From Calliopsis andreniformis (Eukaryota; Arthropoda; Insecta; Hymenoptera; Andrenidae), in assembly GCF_051401765.1 (NCBI RefSeq), contig NC_135073.1, forward strand, positions 8,184,001 to 8,248,000: DNA of 64,000 bases. The letters run 5' to 3'. Made by a program: the position numbers and the translations under genes. Below the pieces are notes generated by a model that worked only from the letters and a program-made list of their open reading frames with translations, was not told the DNA's origin and searched no databases. Positions 1 to 12,240 of the stretch are shown here, piece by piece (within the stretch, counting starts at the first letter, position 1; each line of letters starts with the position of its first letter).

Positions 1-1170
1 ATGTTATAAATTTCAGTGAGCAATCACTTATAAGAAATGTTTAAACTTTTGAAACTATTGAACTTGCTTATAAAGTAAGGGCTAGAAAGTTATTAAATTT
101 CTAAGAGAAACTAATTTACTTATACTATACGCTAGATTTAATTATTAGTATTTAACAAAACATGTATTACTTATTTTGCAAGCTAGCATAAGAGTTCAGA
201 GATTATTTACCTAAAAGTGAGGGCAAATGCGCACAGCAAAAAGTTTAAAACGCAACATCGTTTTGTCACCTACCACTGTAATTATTTTTTATAAAACAAG
301 TACGAACATAATATACTGCAATTTTCCCTGTTGTAGAGGTTTCACCGTACTTTCATACATCAAAATACAAACATAACCCACCCTCAAAATATCCAAATTA
401 AACACACTGTACCATACCACAGCCCTCTCACTATCACATACCAATTCCAGCAAATCAATTTCTTTATCTTCGCCGTTATCCCAACTGCAACTCCTCCTCG
501 CAGCTTACTTTATTCGCTGCACCAACAGCGTATACTACAGCCACCACTATTGTCCCGGTTTAATTACACTGGACACTCGATATCAACGAACAGAACGGAA
601 ACCAGAGCGCACATCGGCCAAATAGACAGTGTAGATTATTCTCGAGGTGTTTAAGTGAGTCTACGCCAATCAGGTAGCGTGTCTGACTGGGGTTTCGCTG
701 GGGCCCGTGAGCTTTTGATCAGCCATTAGGAAACCGCCGATCAGACCGAAATAGTCGAGGACAATTTTCCCAGATGTAAGGCGGTGCCCGCGAGAGGATC
801 ACGATCGTGGATAGGAAAGAGTATCGGAAGGAAGTGAGAGCCACTGGCTGTCTCTGTAGCAGTTCAATTACAGTTACCCCGTTAACGACCGAGCCAGAGG
901 GCCGATAATGTCGCGATACGGTCAGGGGTTAGCTGTGGGTTCCTTTATGCTAACGAATGCTCGCGCACCGAACTGCCGCACAGACGATCATATATCGACT
1001 AGCGAAGATAGCGGAGAAATTAGCTGAAAACGGCGGGCCTCGGTGATTATTGCGACGGTCAATCTTGGTCGCAGGGTTATTCGCACTGGTATCTGCCTCT
1101 TTGGCGTGAATGCGCGACCAATTCCCGGTGGCCGACCAAAATCGCGGTAATTTACCAGGGACGGTTTACA

Positions 1171-1201
1171 AGCGGAAGTTCGACCGTGAACGACTTCCGC
1201 T
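1171..1201. other. Hairpin in island 1
   Basis: AGCGGAAGT (1171-1179) is perfectly complementary to ACTTCCGCT (1193-1201). Two more C-G pairs (1181-1182 with 1191-1192) can extend the stem past a one-base bulge. The loop is about 8-13 bases. Function unknown; a stem this short can occur by chance in a window this size. Confidence 0.45.
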
Positions 1202-1208
1202 GTTGGTC

Positions 1209-1489
1209 GCTGGTGGCTCTTTTGTGAGACTCACTGCTAAGGGAATGTGTTTGAGTTAGCATAGAAGAAGTTCTTTTTTGGTAATGAGAAAAAGTAGTGA
1301 GACAGGTAAATGGCTAATACTGGGTTAAGGTAGGTAAGTTAACGATAGCCGCTGGTGGCACTTTTGTGAGACACAATGTTAGGGGAATGTGTTTGAGTTA
1401 GCATAGGAGAAGTTCTTTTTAGGTAATGAGAAAAAGTTGTGAGACAGGTAAATGGCTAATACTGGATTAAGGGAGGTATGTTAATGATC
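1209..1489. repeat. 142-bp tandem duplication, two copies
   Basis: Copy 1 is about 1209-1347 and copy 2 about 1351-1489, offset exactly 142 bases. Landmarks such as TTGAGTTAGCATAG (1251 and 1393) and GAGACAGGTAAATGGCTAATACTGG recur in the same order with only scattered substitutions. The high identity suggests a fairly recent duplication. It forms part of the G-rich right shoulder of island 1. No open frame is shared by the copies. Confidence 0.9.
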
Positions 1490-2088
1490 CAATTCAAATT
1501 TAGGAATGTTTTTCTTTCTTTACATAGTGATTTATAGGTTTGAAGACGTAATTAAGGGTGTACGAAAAGCATGAAAGAGATAAACTATTTGAAGAAGCAA
1601 TATAAATGGTAGGTATGTATATACACTAATAAAATGGGAAAACAGGCTTATAAAATTACCAAAAAATAGAATAAATTGAAATTAGTTTACATTCATATTA
1701 TCTTCAAGAATTTTTTAGAACGTAATCTTGAGAATCAGTAGTATAGGTACGTCATGGGACAGGCACGAGATTCTCTCTATTTTAGAAATTCCCTTGTCGC
1801 CAGTAGTTAACTGCATACTTAAACAGATATCACAGTTTCACAGAATTATTATAATAAATATAATAACTAAAAGTATACACTCACTATAAATAGTTAAACT
1901 AAGTATGAAAATGATGAAAACCTTCATATTACTTTATTCAGTACAAAAATTGTAGTCATATAATCTTTGGCCACAAGAATAAAACCATGATTCCTCTAAA
2001 TTAACGAAGTACAATTTCTATTCATCGAAATAATACCTACATGCATTAAAAAACAATTAAAAATATGTTAACACGTACTGAATACTAG

Positions 2089-2120
2089 TGACGTAGTTTT
2101 AATGGCGTAGAACTACGTCA
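2089..2120. other. Inverted repeat with 10-bp perfect arms
   Basis: TGACGTAGTT (2089-2098) and AACTACGTCA (2111-2120) are exact reverse complements with a 12-base loop. Each arm starts with a TGACGT half similar to a CRE/ATF site. The word GTAGAACTAC occurs at 2107-2116 and again at 2151-2160. It could be a cruciform-prone site, a binding site, or chance. Confidence 0.5.
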
Positions 2121-3165
2121 TCAATATACAGCCAAAGGCTTCAGAAGAACGTAGAACTACATTGTCGATCGTAGATGTACTAATAGAAATTATATAGACA
2201 TAAAACCTCTACATAATACAAACACTAAACATGTTGTGAAAAAAAGAGATTAATGTATAGCATTTCTCTTTTCTGTTTTCTAAAAAGTTATATAACTTTG
2301 CTGCACAACACGTAGTGTAGACGCACCTTAAGAAAATTACGTTCTTAACTATGAAACACGCACGAGCAGTAAACTGTTCCCACCGTGCAAAAATGTATCA
2401 ACACACCTCCCACCACTGGCACTCTAAAGAGAAAATGATAACCCTCGGCTCGCGTGCATCTCAAAATACATTTCTACGAGCCACGATCATGACACCGTCT
2501 GAAGAATGATACAGGAATATCCATAAGCATAAAGAATACGCGAAGTGCATTCTGTACCAGGGTAAATCCCCGGTTTCTTAATGGTAAACCTCATTTTATA
2601 TGTGTATCCCGGTCGGGTTTATCTCGAGGGAACTTTACAATTTATATTAATGGAGTCAACGCATGAACAAACAGAGAGCGGTGCACTCGATATCATTCTC
2701 CCAAGGAGCACAGAGATAAATGTTTATCCCGCGCCGAGCTTCAATATTTTAAGCCCCCTTTAATACCCACTCATCTACGATAGAACTCGCTGCATCATTC
2801 ACCAATAACGTCCATTCCTCCGAGCGGCCCGTAACTACCCTGTAATTGCAAGCACGACACTGGATACCGTCCCTAAAGGCTTTCTTCCCTGGGAATCCCA
2901 ATAAGCGGGCGAAAATCGCGCGTAAAGACGAGTGGGAATTATATTAACCCGATTAACCGGAACAGAATATCCCGAAGAGGGCGATGCAATTCCCGAAATC
3001 GGACGGACGTTGTTTAATAGGAAAGAAGGAAGGCTGGAAAGGGGAATAAAGGAGGGAACCGCCGTTGGAATTGCGCCATTGTGCGAGGCTGGTAGTTCGG
3101 CGCTTCGTATAGCTATTACCGTGATAATATCTCGGCTGGAGCGGCACAAAATGCCCAATTAGGTG

Positions 3166-3536
3166 TGAAAAGAGGGTAGAGGGAAAAAAAGAAGCGTATC
3201 GGCCGACCGAAGGAGCGTGAGCGCGACGGGGGTGATGGCACGGGGGGCAGAGGGAAGATCGCGCGAACGGGACCGAGAGACGGGGTGAGACTGGAAGAAC
3301 GCGTGACAATGAGGGATAGAGAAGGAGGCTAGTGGATTTGAATAGGCGAACGGCTAGCGTATGAGGAAAGGGGGCGGGCAGGATGGATCCTACGTGGGCA
3401 ATGGCGGTAACGGGTAAGTGGTACAGGACGAGCAGACACGGAAGTGTAGTAAGCGAAAGAGAGCAATAGTGGTAACCGCTGGTAAGGGGGCGAAACAGAT
3501 GGGGGAGGGGGAGAGGAGGCAGGCTAGCAACGGAGG
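3166..3536 (+). repeat. Purine-rich, G-run-rich stretch
   Basis: The + strand is dominated by A and G over about 370 bases, with G runs such as those at 3486-3490 and a pair of five-G runs near 3501-3511. This is low-complexity sequence that could form triplex or two-tetrad G-quadruplex structure. It explains the long stop-free frame on the opposite strand. Confidence 0.6.
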
Positions 3537-4147
3537 TTTTGCGCAATGCGCCCGCCAGCGCTGCAGTGGGGTTTATTTCTGATCTCTGCGTACGGCTCCT
3601 CTCTGTTTGCGAATTATTGTGTGTCAGAGGGTGCTGCAACTTCAAACTTTTTACCGTCGGCCCTTGGGGCTTTGATCCTGTCTTCGACTGTTATGCGTCA
3701 CGGATATGCATGCCTGCTCCCTTGCTTTCTGATGTCACTTCTCGTGAACCACGTAAGTCGACGTGGAATCCTTCTGTACTGTAACTTCCTCTTAAGCGTT
3801 ACGATTTTTTATGTGGGTTTGTTTATGGCTGTATGTGTGTGTTTGATTGTTTACCTTCTTGGAGAGACGAAGGTTTTCTCCTTTTACGCATGCACTCGGA
3901 CGTATTGCGCTTGCGAGCAGATGTAGAACTCGCGGCACCTTTCTTACCAGGCATCGATCTCACTAAGAAATGGATTGTTTGGGAATGGGTAGAGGGTAGA
4001 TCTGGCTACTAGAATTTTTTCAGTCCAAAATTTTCGAAGTCTGAGAGAATGTTTAAATAAATTTAAATCCGTTACTGAAATGAATTAAAATTATAATATC
4101 TTGATAATGATGTATTTTTTACGCGTTTGAATCACTCAGGAACGAGC

Positions 4148-4178
4148 TCGTACAACCAGGCACCTGTAGGTTGTACGA
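4148..4178. other. Hairpin with 10-bp perfect stem
   Basis: TCGTACAACC (4148-4157) pairs with GGTTGTACGA (4169-4178) around an 11-base loop. It stands alone in an AT-rich linker. It is too short for a microRNA precursor and has no terminator context. Function unknown. Confidence 0.5.
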
Positions 4179-6019
4179 ATTTTTGTTTTCACGAGATATC
4201 AATTAATTTTTTTGTACATTCAACGAGAGTATGATTATTGCTAGTTTCCAAGAAGATTGCCACCTGGTAGAACATAAATATTTAAATCAGGTAATTTCAA
4301 AGATATTCTGATGAAATGGCACGGAAATAGTGCATAAAATGTTATGGAAGGTGAGATGCATCCATAATCACCTACATTTTTATTTTGCCAGACATGCAAC
4401 ATTGAAATAATATTTACAGGGTGTATTTCGCGTTTATTTTTCTTTCTATGTATTTTCTTGATGCACCATGTAAGTAAATGTAATTCATGTATTATACATT
4501 GCATAAAATTATTATTTCAAATATATTAATTGTACCATTAGAAAATGTTAGTATGATAGAGGAATGTATATTTTGGCAGCAGCAATTTGAATACATAAAG
4601 ATTGTAAAGCTATATTAAGTTTGAAAAAGCACAAAAACAGTTTTCAGAATTCCATTTATGGCTGGACGATGTACAACCACATTAAATTTGTAACAATTTT
4701 TATACTGAGTTGTTTTACAAATTGATTATGCAGTCCGTTATTACAATAGATGGATTGAACTAAAATAATTGTACGATGGCAGAGTGGTTTCGAAAACCGA
4801 GCGGAAACAATAGATTTTGATTAATGTAACGTCAATTTTTGAAATATCACTATTCACGTTTGTACTACTTCCTTCTATAAAATTCGAGTCCCGTATCCGT
4901 ATTATTTTATTTTCGCCATTACTAGGTACCACTCTAAAATATCAGCTAGAACATGACTTTTCAACTCCAAGTGTACCGCGTATACTTTTGCTCTCGAAAT
5001 TCTAAACCACTTGGAAGATGAGAAGCTCCCATTCGATCGATTGCCATTGATACGTCGTGAACAGTCTCGAACACGAAACGAACATGCACGCTATTTTATC
5101 TTTACTGCAAAAAGTAAAGGTCTAAGTGTGCAACTGCAAAATTTGATTCCATTCTAAATTTGAGGAATTAATCTGAAAAGAATATTTAATTTGTCATTGG
5201 CCTTTGTTCGATTATGCAGACTGTAAGCAATATAAATTTTAGATACCATTGTTAGAACTTTCTGTGGTCATTATGTGTGATTGGCATTGGCGACTGTTTG
5301 CCTTCATCTAATTTTTCTAAATGACCATTAATGAAGAAACGAACATTTGTATGATTATTTATGTATCCTTATGCTATTTCGCTATCTATTATTGCATTTA
5401 TTATTACTCATCTTAAAAAAAGAGATTTATTATCATTTTTTAAATTTGACATAATCATAATGTATTCTTCTATTGCAAGAAAATGCTCAACTGAAATTTG
5501 AAATTAATACACATATAGAATTCATATTAGTATACCATTGAGATAACAAAAACGACGGCTGATGAAAAGCACAGACATTTGGATGATTAAATACAGATGC
5601 AAAATATTTCTCTTCGGATGCAACAAATGTGCTTTACGTTCCGTTGACAGTATTCCCCGGAAGCGTTTTAAAAATACCACAAATAAGCTTTATATCATTA
5701 TGCGCTTCGCGAAACTCAATCTGTACGATAAAATATGACACAGTTTGCGAACTAGCACTGGGATTTGATTTCTTGAAAACGAGCAACACGATTAAAGACT
5801 CTGGAGAGTATAAAACATAAAGACACAATATTTTAATAACTTGTTAAATATTCTCTTTCCTCGGTAAAATAATAATCTGTAGAAGCTGAGAATCAACGTA
5901 TAAATAACAAACCTTAACTTGAGAAAAATTTCTGTGTAACGTAAATTAATTATTTCTATTTTCATCAATTACTAACATACCTTTTTGCTATTTAAAAAAA
6001 CACTCAAGTAGTCAAGGGA

Positions 6020-8459
6020 AACATTTATTTACCATTACCAATCCCAAACGCCTCCTTCCACTATCCTGCAATTTATCAAACTCAATTCCACTGGACGTTC
6101 CAAGAAGTTCGGCGAACTAAAAGGAGCGACAGGTAGGAACAGCGAACCGAGTAAGTAGTTTCCGCATTATCCACTGACAACTCATTATTGGACCCGATAC
6201 ACGCCCGTTACGAATGCCACCGTGTAAAACTTTTTCTCGCAGTGCACCCTGTCGCTGCCCCTATTCTATCACAAACAAATAGCACCACCAATACGACCTA
6301 CGCTCGGCAATTCGTGCCCGCACTTGTACGAATCCTCGAAATAAACCCGTCGCCGAAGGGAACTGGCGATCGCTTGTTTGTTTAGAAAATAAGAACGCGT
6401 CGTCGAAACTTGTATACCCGCCTCGCCATGTCCCACCTTCGCCCCTTTACTCACCATCCTCCTCTCCACCGCCCTTTACCCCAGCATCGTCGCTCGCCTC
6501 GCTTCCACAGGCTTCGATACGTCCCCTATGTATTTTTCCTTCCACATTCGAAAAGTCCCCTCCCGCGGTTTTTTCGCCCGCTTCCTGTTATTTTCTCGGC
6601 GATATTTTAGCAATAGTCTTCCTACAGCGTTGCAGCTGCGGGCTGCACGTGCGCCATTGACTATTCGAGCAGCCTTCTTCCATTTTCGTCCTTAAGACTT
6701 CTACGTCTGTGCTTGACGCCCTCCCCTTTTCATCTAACAAAGAATGTATCTTCCTTCCCTGCCCCTTGCGTTTCGCCAATAACGCCGAGAGTTCTATTTT
6801 TCTAGTGGCCCGAGTTCTTGCGGTGCCTCGTACACCTGTACTGCTCGTCCACATTGGCATTCCACGTTCCTATCATATCGCACCACCCTCGGTTGGTTGA
6901 GCCAGTTTTTGGGCTGGATCCTTCAGACGGTATCGCGTTGTTCCTTTCGAATAAATTATCAAAAAAAGTCGCGGTTAATAATTCAAAGGCTTCCTCGAGC
7001 TCGTACGGTGGTGCAGGGGTAGAAAAAAGTTTCGCGGAGCTGGAGAAACAGTTGTGGGAGCATTCGTCTGAATATACTCGGTCAAATATGCCCGGGGGAT
7101 GAATAATGCTAGCGCTGTGCGCGGATCCGCGAGCGTGCGCGTGTCACCGTGCACACACGCTGCACGTTGGACCTGTGGCTCTGTAAACAGGCTCCGAAAG
7201 ATCGGTTTGAAATAATAAAATCGCTCTACCATTGCACCATGGACGACTATCGCAGAGCATTGTTATTATTATCTTGCTAAATTAGTTATCGACTTCCTTT
7301 CGACCGCGGTTTAACGTGCCGCATTCGAGTACACCTATTGTCGTCCTCGCCTGCGGTGTCGCATTATTAACTGTTCCGTATCATTGTAATTTATTAATTT
7401 AATCACGCATTTACATAAGTAACGAGTGAGTGCGTTGATATTCCTGTCATAATGCACAAGGTTATTGCTGCCTCGGAAATTGGATATTAAACGTCAGAGG
7501 AGCTCGAGCATATATCGATTTTGCGTGGTCGTACGCAGATCCTCTATGCGAATTGACAGTAACTGTATCTGTTAACGATCGATGCTAATGCGTCGCGTTC
7601 TTGCAGTTTTATTATTTTCAGCCGCTGGTTGGTTTTGGCTTTTCGACTGCGTTGGAATGCGTAATTCGGTGAATGGCTTTGAGTTATTTTCATTTTATTG
7701 ACGGGAACGTTCTTTGCAAAATTAAACTGTGAAAAGTAATGATATTTGAATTTTCATTGTGTCTGTCGATACTGAGTCCATTGAGTATTATGGTCTAAAG
7801 GTGTCACAGTGTTTCAGGGAAAACATACAATTAGTATTTTATTGAGAAATACATTGAACATAGTGAATTAGTAGTCAAATAATTTCAAAATTAATTTATA
7901 GGTTTAATTAAACGGATAGTATATATATTATTATGAGACAATATTAAATAGATAATAGCGAAAAACTTTGTTAGTTTAGTTCTTCTTATGAAGTCTTCCC
8001 CAATGATATAAGCAACTAAGTAGTAACGATCAATATAGGTCAGCCATAAACCAGTAATGCAGCTAGTCATATATCAGACACTTCATTCCAAACTAATATG
8101 AAATTATCACTTCAATGTCAATTTCCAATTTTGTTGAATCGGGTATATAGACCTGCATAGCAGTATCAAAAAACGTACTAGACGTGTTTATTGCCATTTG
8201 TTGAGGTCAATTTCGAAGACCGAGAATAGTCATAAAATTTGAAAATGAAAGAGACGTGGTCTAAATATCGCACCAATGAACAAAGGCGAAACTTTTTTAA
8301 ACATAGGTGACAACGTAGTTTGTACAAAAATATTTTCAAATTGTAACTGGCGTGACCGTAGCCAGTCAAACGATAGTTTGACAAATATTCTCTGGTGACC
8401 AATTTATTTCGTAATACTCGGAAATGATAGTTTTCTCCATCCGTCACGTTATTCCCTCG
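6020..8459. other. GC island 3 and linker
   Basis: The island is about 6020-7660. The stretch 6410-6600 is pyrimidine-rich. The left shoulder (about 6040-6120) is C-rich and A-rich, and the right shoulder (about 7620-7720) is G- and T-rich. Open frames here are short and mutually overlapping. The linker 7660-8459 is AT-rich with two adjacent small hairpins at 8346-8382. Confidence 0.55.
8346..8382. other. Two adjacent short hairpins
   Basis: ACTGGC (8346-8351) pairs with GCCAGT (8361-8366). GTCAAAC (8365-8371) pairs with GTTTGAC (8376-8382) around the tetraloop GATA. The two stems share two bases, so they compete at the junction. No function is recognised. Confidence 0.4.
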
Positions 8460-10379
8460 CCCAGCTAACATTACCCACTAGCTACAATTCATCCCTGCTC
8501 TTAACTCCATCCCCTATGTTGTACGTATGTATATTAACTATGTTCCATCCCCTTCGCAATAAACCTTTCATTAAACATATCATAAACATTCTTTTACTTC
8601 CAATTCCAGCAACGCCGAACTCCAAATGTACTCAACAAATTCCTGTGTGTCGTTACTTCTTCCGTGGCAACCGACTGCACCTCCCAAACGCTAGAAAACA
8701 GCGGAGCGGTGGCGGCGAGTCAACGCAGCCTCCGTTTCCCTTAAATTCGCATGCCTGCACCGCGAAATTCGATTTCGCCGTGTCGGAGTGTGTAGCAGAA
8801 AATTTTCCCAGGCTCTCGGTGTCCCGTGGTACGGAGGAACGAAAATAAATAGTCCGTCGGAGGAGAACAAAAAAAGGCGGGAAAGGTGCGATGACCGAGT
8901 GACGATAGCGCGGCCTGCTGGAAACGCACGCGCGCATAACTCAGTGGTTTAATCGCGAATGCAGCCACGGCACGCGTAATGAAAGCACCTCGAAAAACAT
9001 GCTGCCACTGACACCAGCAGCATCAGCAACACCAGGTTGCTGGGACGCCGATACCACCGTTGCGTAACGCACGCCAGCGATATTTAGGAGGGCGGCTGGG
9101 ATATTCAGAAAGGATGGTAGACAACATTCTTGCGGTGAGCTCTCGTAAACACAGACCCTGCCTCAGGACGGCAAGACAGCCCATAAATCGAGCCCAGCTA
9201 ACCGACTGAACATTAGGCCGAATTAAACAACCAGTTTTTCGTACCGCTGTTTCTTTCCTTTTGCGAGCTCCGTGGCGGCTTATGACTTGGGAACGTGTAG
9301 GGACTGATGGGAAAAAGGGGCGGGAGAATCTGGAGAGGGTTGGAGTGACCAGCTGATGTTTGTAGAAATTTCATTCTGACAACGAAGGGATGTAGGAAGG
9401 GATTAGGAGGAATGTAAGGTAGAATGTTATTAAGAATGTGGATTGTTAATTATTTATTAGTTCTGGTGAAGGAGAAATGTTATGTTTTATTATGGCACTT
9501 AAGGTGTTCAAAAATCTGAGTTTGATAAATAAATTCTTGAAGGAGCCATAAGTCACTGAAAAATTGCTTTTATTGTTTGATTAATGTACTGTATAACTCA
9601 TTTATCATTCTTGTATTGTTTGTGGTTCACAGAATTCTGTGAACTTTCTTCTAGGATCATCTTCAATCATGATTACGTTTTATTAGAAGGTACTATTTTA
9701 TACAGCATGTAAAACATGCAAAATTTTAAATAGTGTAAATATTAAAAGTCTCATCTCTCCTAACATTAATTTCATTTTCAAAAACGTTGATCTTTTGTCT
9801 CAGTTAGAAGTATTCAAAAATTATAAGATGCAACATTTTCAGAATATTTTTATGAAAATAGGAAATTAAAACTTAGAGGCCCTTGCGGCATTTTAAAAAT
9901 TGTTTCAACAGGAACTAGCTTTTGGAGATTTGATTGTAAAGATTAAACGTAAATTTCTCACTATTAAAAACCAACTACATAATTTCGAGTTTTTCAAGTT
10001 TCTCAAGTCAACTTTATTTTCGTATAATTGATAAAGTTAAAATCTATTAAAGTAACATAATCGATGACTTGTACTACTTAAAATCACTTACCCAATTATT
10101 CATGAAAGAAAATAAGAAAACCAGAGTCTTATATTTGCATATAAGATCATTTTAATATCTGTTGATCTTACCTTGATATTTGAAAGATCTGAACAATTTG
10201 TTAAACTAAGTAATACATCAAAGAAAAATACAATTTAAACTCATTCGATACACGCAATTCTCCTATTACTTGTAAGCTTCAAATTTAACTGCAATTGCAG
10301 AGTCTTGACTTTCGCCCTCTAATCATCCACAAATACGTAATTTACTTTTTCAATCTCTGATTGTAGCCTACACGTATCA
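8460..10379. other. GC island 4 and linker
   Basis: The left shoulder 8461-8660 is visibly C-rich, the core is about 8640-9280, and the right shoulder 9290-9470 is strongly G-rich and contains a G-quadruplex candidate at 9309-9339. A small CAGCAAC/GTTGCTG hairpin lies at 9024-9042. The linker 9470-10379 is AT-rich with nothing else recognisable. Confidence 0.55.
9309..9339 (+). other. Candidate G-quadruplex
   Basis: Four G runs of at least three (9309-9311, 9317-9320, 9322-9324, 9337-9339) are separated by loops of 5, 1 and 12 bases. The last loop is longer than the usual 7-base limit, so stability is uncertain. It lies in the G-rich right shoulder of island 4. Confidence 0.4.
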
Positions 10380-12240
10380 TTGTTATTATTCTTCAATCCA
10401 TCACTTCGGAGAAAACACATTACCAATCCTGTACCAACTAAAGGTACTTTACCAATCCACACCCATTTGAGATCCTCTTCCACTGAACTCGAAAAGGGAA
10501 ACGACTCACAAATTCATCTTCAAACAGAGGCCGAGGCCTCAGCTTCCCGGTGCATTTAAGCTCCTCTAAGTAAGCCAATAATTTGCCCATAATGGGAGAA
10601 ACGTCTTCTCGGTTATCGAGGTTCCCGCGGATGAAACGAATACGGAATGACGCATGAATAAAAAGCGGGTATCCTTGGAAGTTTCGAGGAGTTTGAGGCG
10701 TCTACTTTAAAAACTAGTAACGGCGCATTGGTAAAAAGTGCGCATTCAGTAGTAACGGAACTCCTTCAGTAGTTTTTTGCCGGGGCAAAAATTTTCGAAG
10801 TAGGACGAACGGGCGGGAGGGACGAGAAAGAGAGAGGCTCGGGCGATTCACGTCGGAGCGGTGAAAAAGGTCCGGCATTTTCTCAAAGCGCCTGGTTGTT
10901 AAGGTTTTAAGTATGCAACGAGTAATCTGCCCCGTGCCTCGGCCCGGGTTCTGCAGGCGACTTCGTTACACTGCCGTCGAGGAACAAAAGCTGTTTCTTT
11001 TGTATTAAGTTTGTCGGTTCCGCAGTAAAACTGTTAGTTTACGCGGCTACTTTATTAATTAACGGAGGAGTCCGAGGGTATAGTGAATGGCGTTGGTGCT
11101 CTCGGTGCTCCCGTTTGCGCCAACCTTTGCTTCCTCGTTGTCTCGTTGCTAATCGACGTGGAAAACCTTGCGCACTAAACTGTCCGGGAATTCTTTCATC
11201 CCGTTCTTCTTCTCTTTCCATTCATTAAGGGGGCGCGGGATTCTGCATCCTGTTACTCACTGTGAAACTCGCCTGCAATGATGTCGCCGGCACTGGACGA
11301 CATAGTATTATTGCATAATTGCGCGCCTGGTATGAAAGGTAAAGGGAAAAGCAAGGAAACAGGTTTAGTGATTAACTTTGAGTTAAACTGATCTGCATAC
11401 AATAAAACTAAAGTGATTCTATTTTACCGATTCACATTGTGTTGGGTGTAATTAAGTTTAGTTCACTGACAAGGAATGGTTTATGGTCATTCAATCAAGT
11501 TTGGTCATCCAATACTTATGGCTTTTATGAATTTTCTTAAAGGTTTCTGGTCTCTTAACTATGCATTTAAACGATTAAGGTTTAGTTTACCCCTTGATAA
11601 GGGTGACTGATGACAAGAACATCATCTATAAGCTAGTTATTACGCAAATTAAATTTATACCAAGTTTTATAATAATCTTTAAATCAATAGTGTGACTTTT
11701 CGCATCTCTTTTTATGAATTTTGAAAAATGGAAAAATACGTATCTTTTATTTTTCGGTTCTCTGTAACGTATCTTAAGATCAAAGCAATCCGAGGTGGAC
11801 ATCTAAAAACAATTCCTTATAAGTCATGTTTTCTTTATTGGTGGACTCCAGTATTAAAAACTGATTTTTTTTATAAAGCTGTATTGTAACACACCTTTTT
11901 ATTTGCTTACACCCTCGACATGAGTATCTGAATTCAGGATTATAGATATTGTATTTTATTAAAAATTGCATGAGGATATGTACACTGGTTTCAATTTTAA
12001 ATAAAATTTTTCTCAAATTACAGTATATTAGTTATGGAATCAGTACTGTTTACTATAAAAGAGTTGAAATATTCAATGATATGAGTGCTCAATGCAGTAC
12101 CAACCGAATACCTACAGTTCAATTGAATTTTGACGCAGAGAATAAAATGGAAACAGAAACAAAGCACCTTTCATTACAATATAATATGTGTACAGTGTTA
12201 CACAACCTTCATACAATTAGGTAAAAACAAGATACATCGA
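10380..12240. other. GC island 5 and linker
   Basis: The left shoulder 10380-10500 is C-rich, the core is about 10500-11340, and the right side (11430-11510) is G/T-rich. No open frame of note. The linker to 12240 is AT-rich and empty as far as I can see. Confidence 0.55.

Larger units (their letters stand above)
1..2340. other. AT-rich start, GC island 1 and linker
   Basis: Bases 1-360 are AT-rich with nothing recognisable. The island core is about 480-1260. Its left shoulder 361-480 has C 40 and G 5; its right shoulder 1261-1500 has G 68 and C 20, partly because of the tandem duplication there. No credible open frame is present. The linker 1500-2340 is AT-rich and holds one inverted repeat at 2089-2120. 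Confidence 0.6.
2341..6019. other. GC island 2 and long AT-rich linker
   Basis: The island spans about 2341-3960 and includes a strongly purine-biased stretch on the + strand. The bias leaves the opposite strand free of stops for 230 codons, but that frame has no ATG. The linker 3960-6019 is AT-rich. Apart from the hairpin at 4148-4178 I see nothing in it. Confidence 0.55.

Noticed and set aside
2953..3645. 230-codon open frame on the minus strand
   Set aside because: It begins at TTG, contains no ATG, and lies opposite a purine-rich tract that removes stop codons; the product would be low-complexity.
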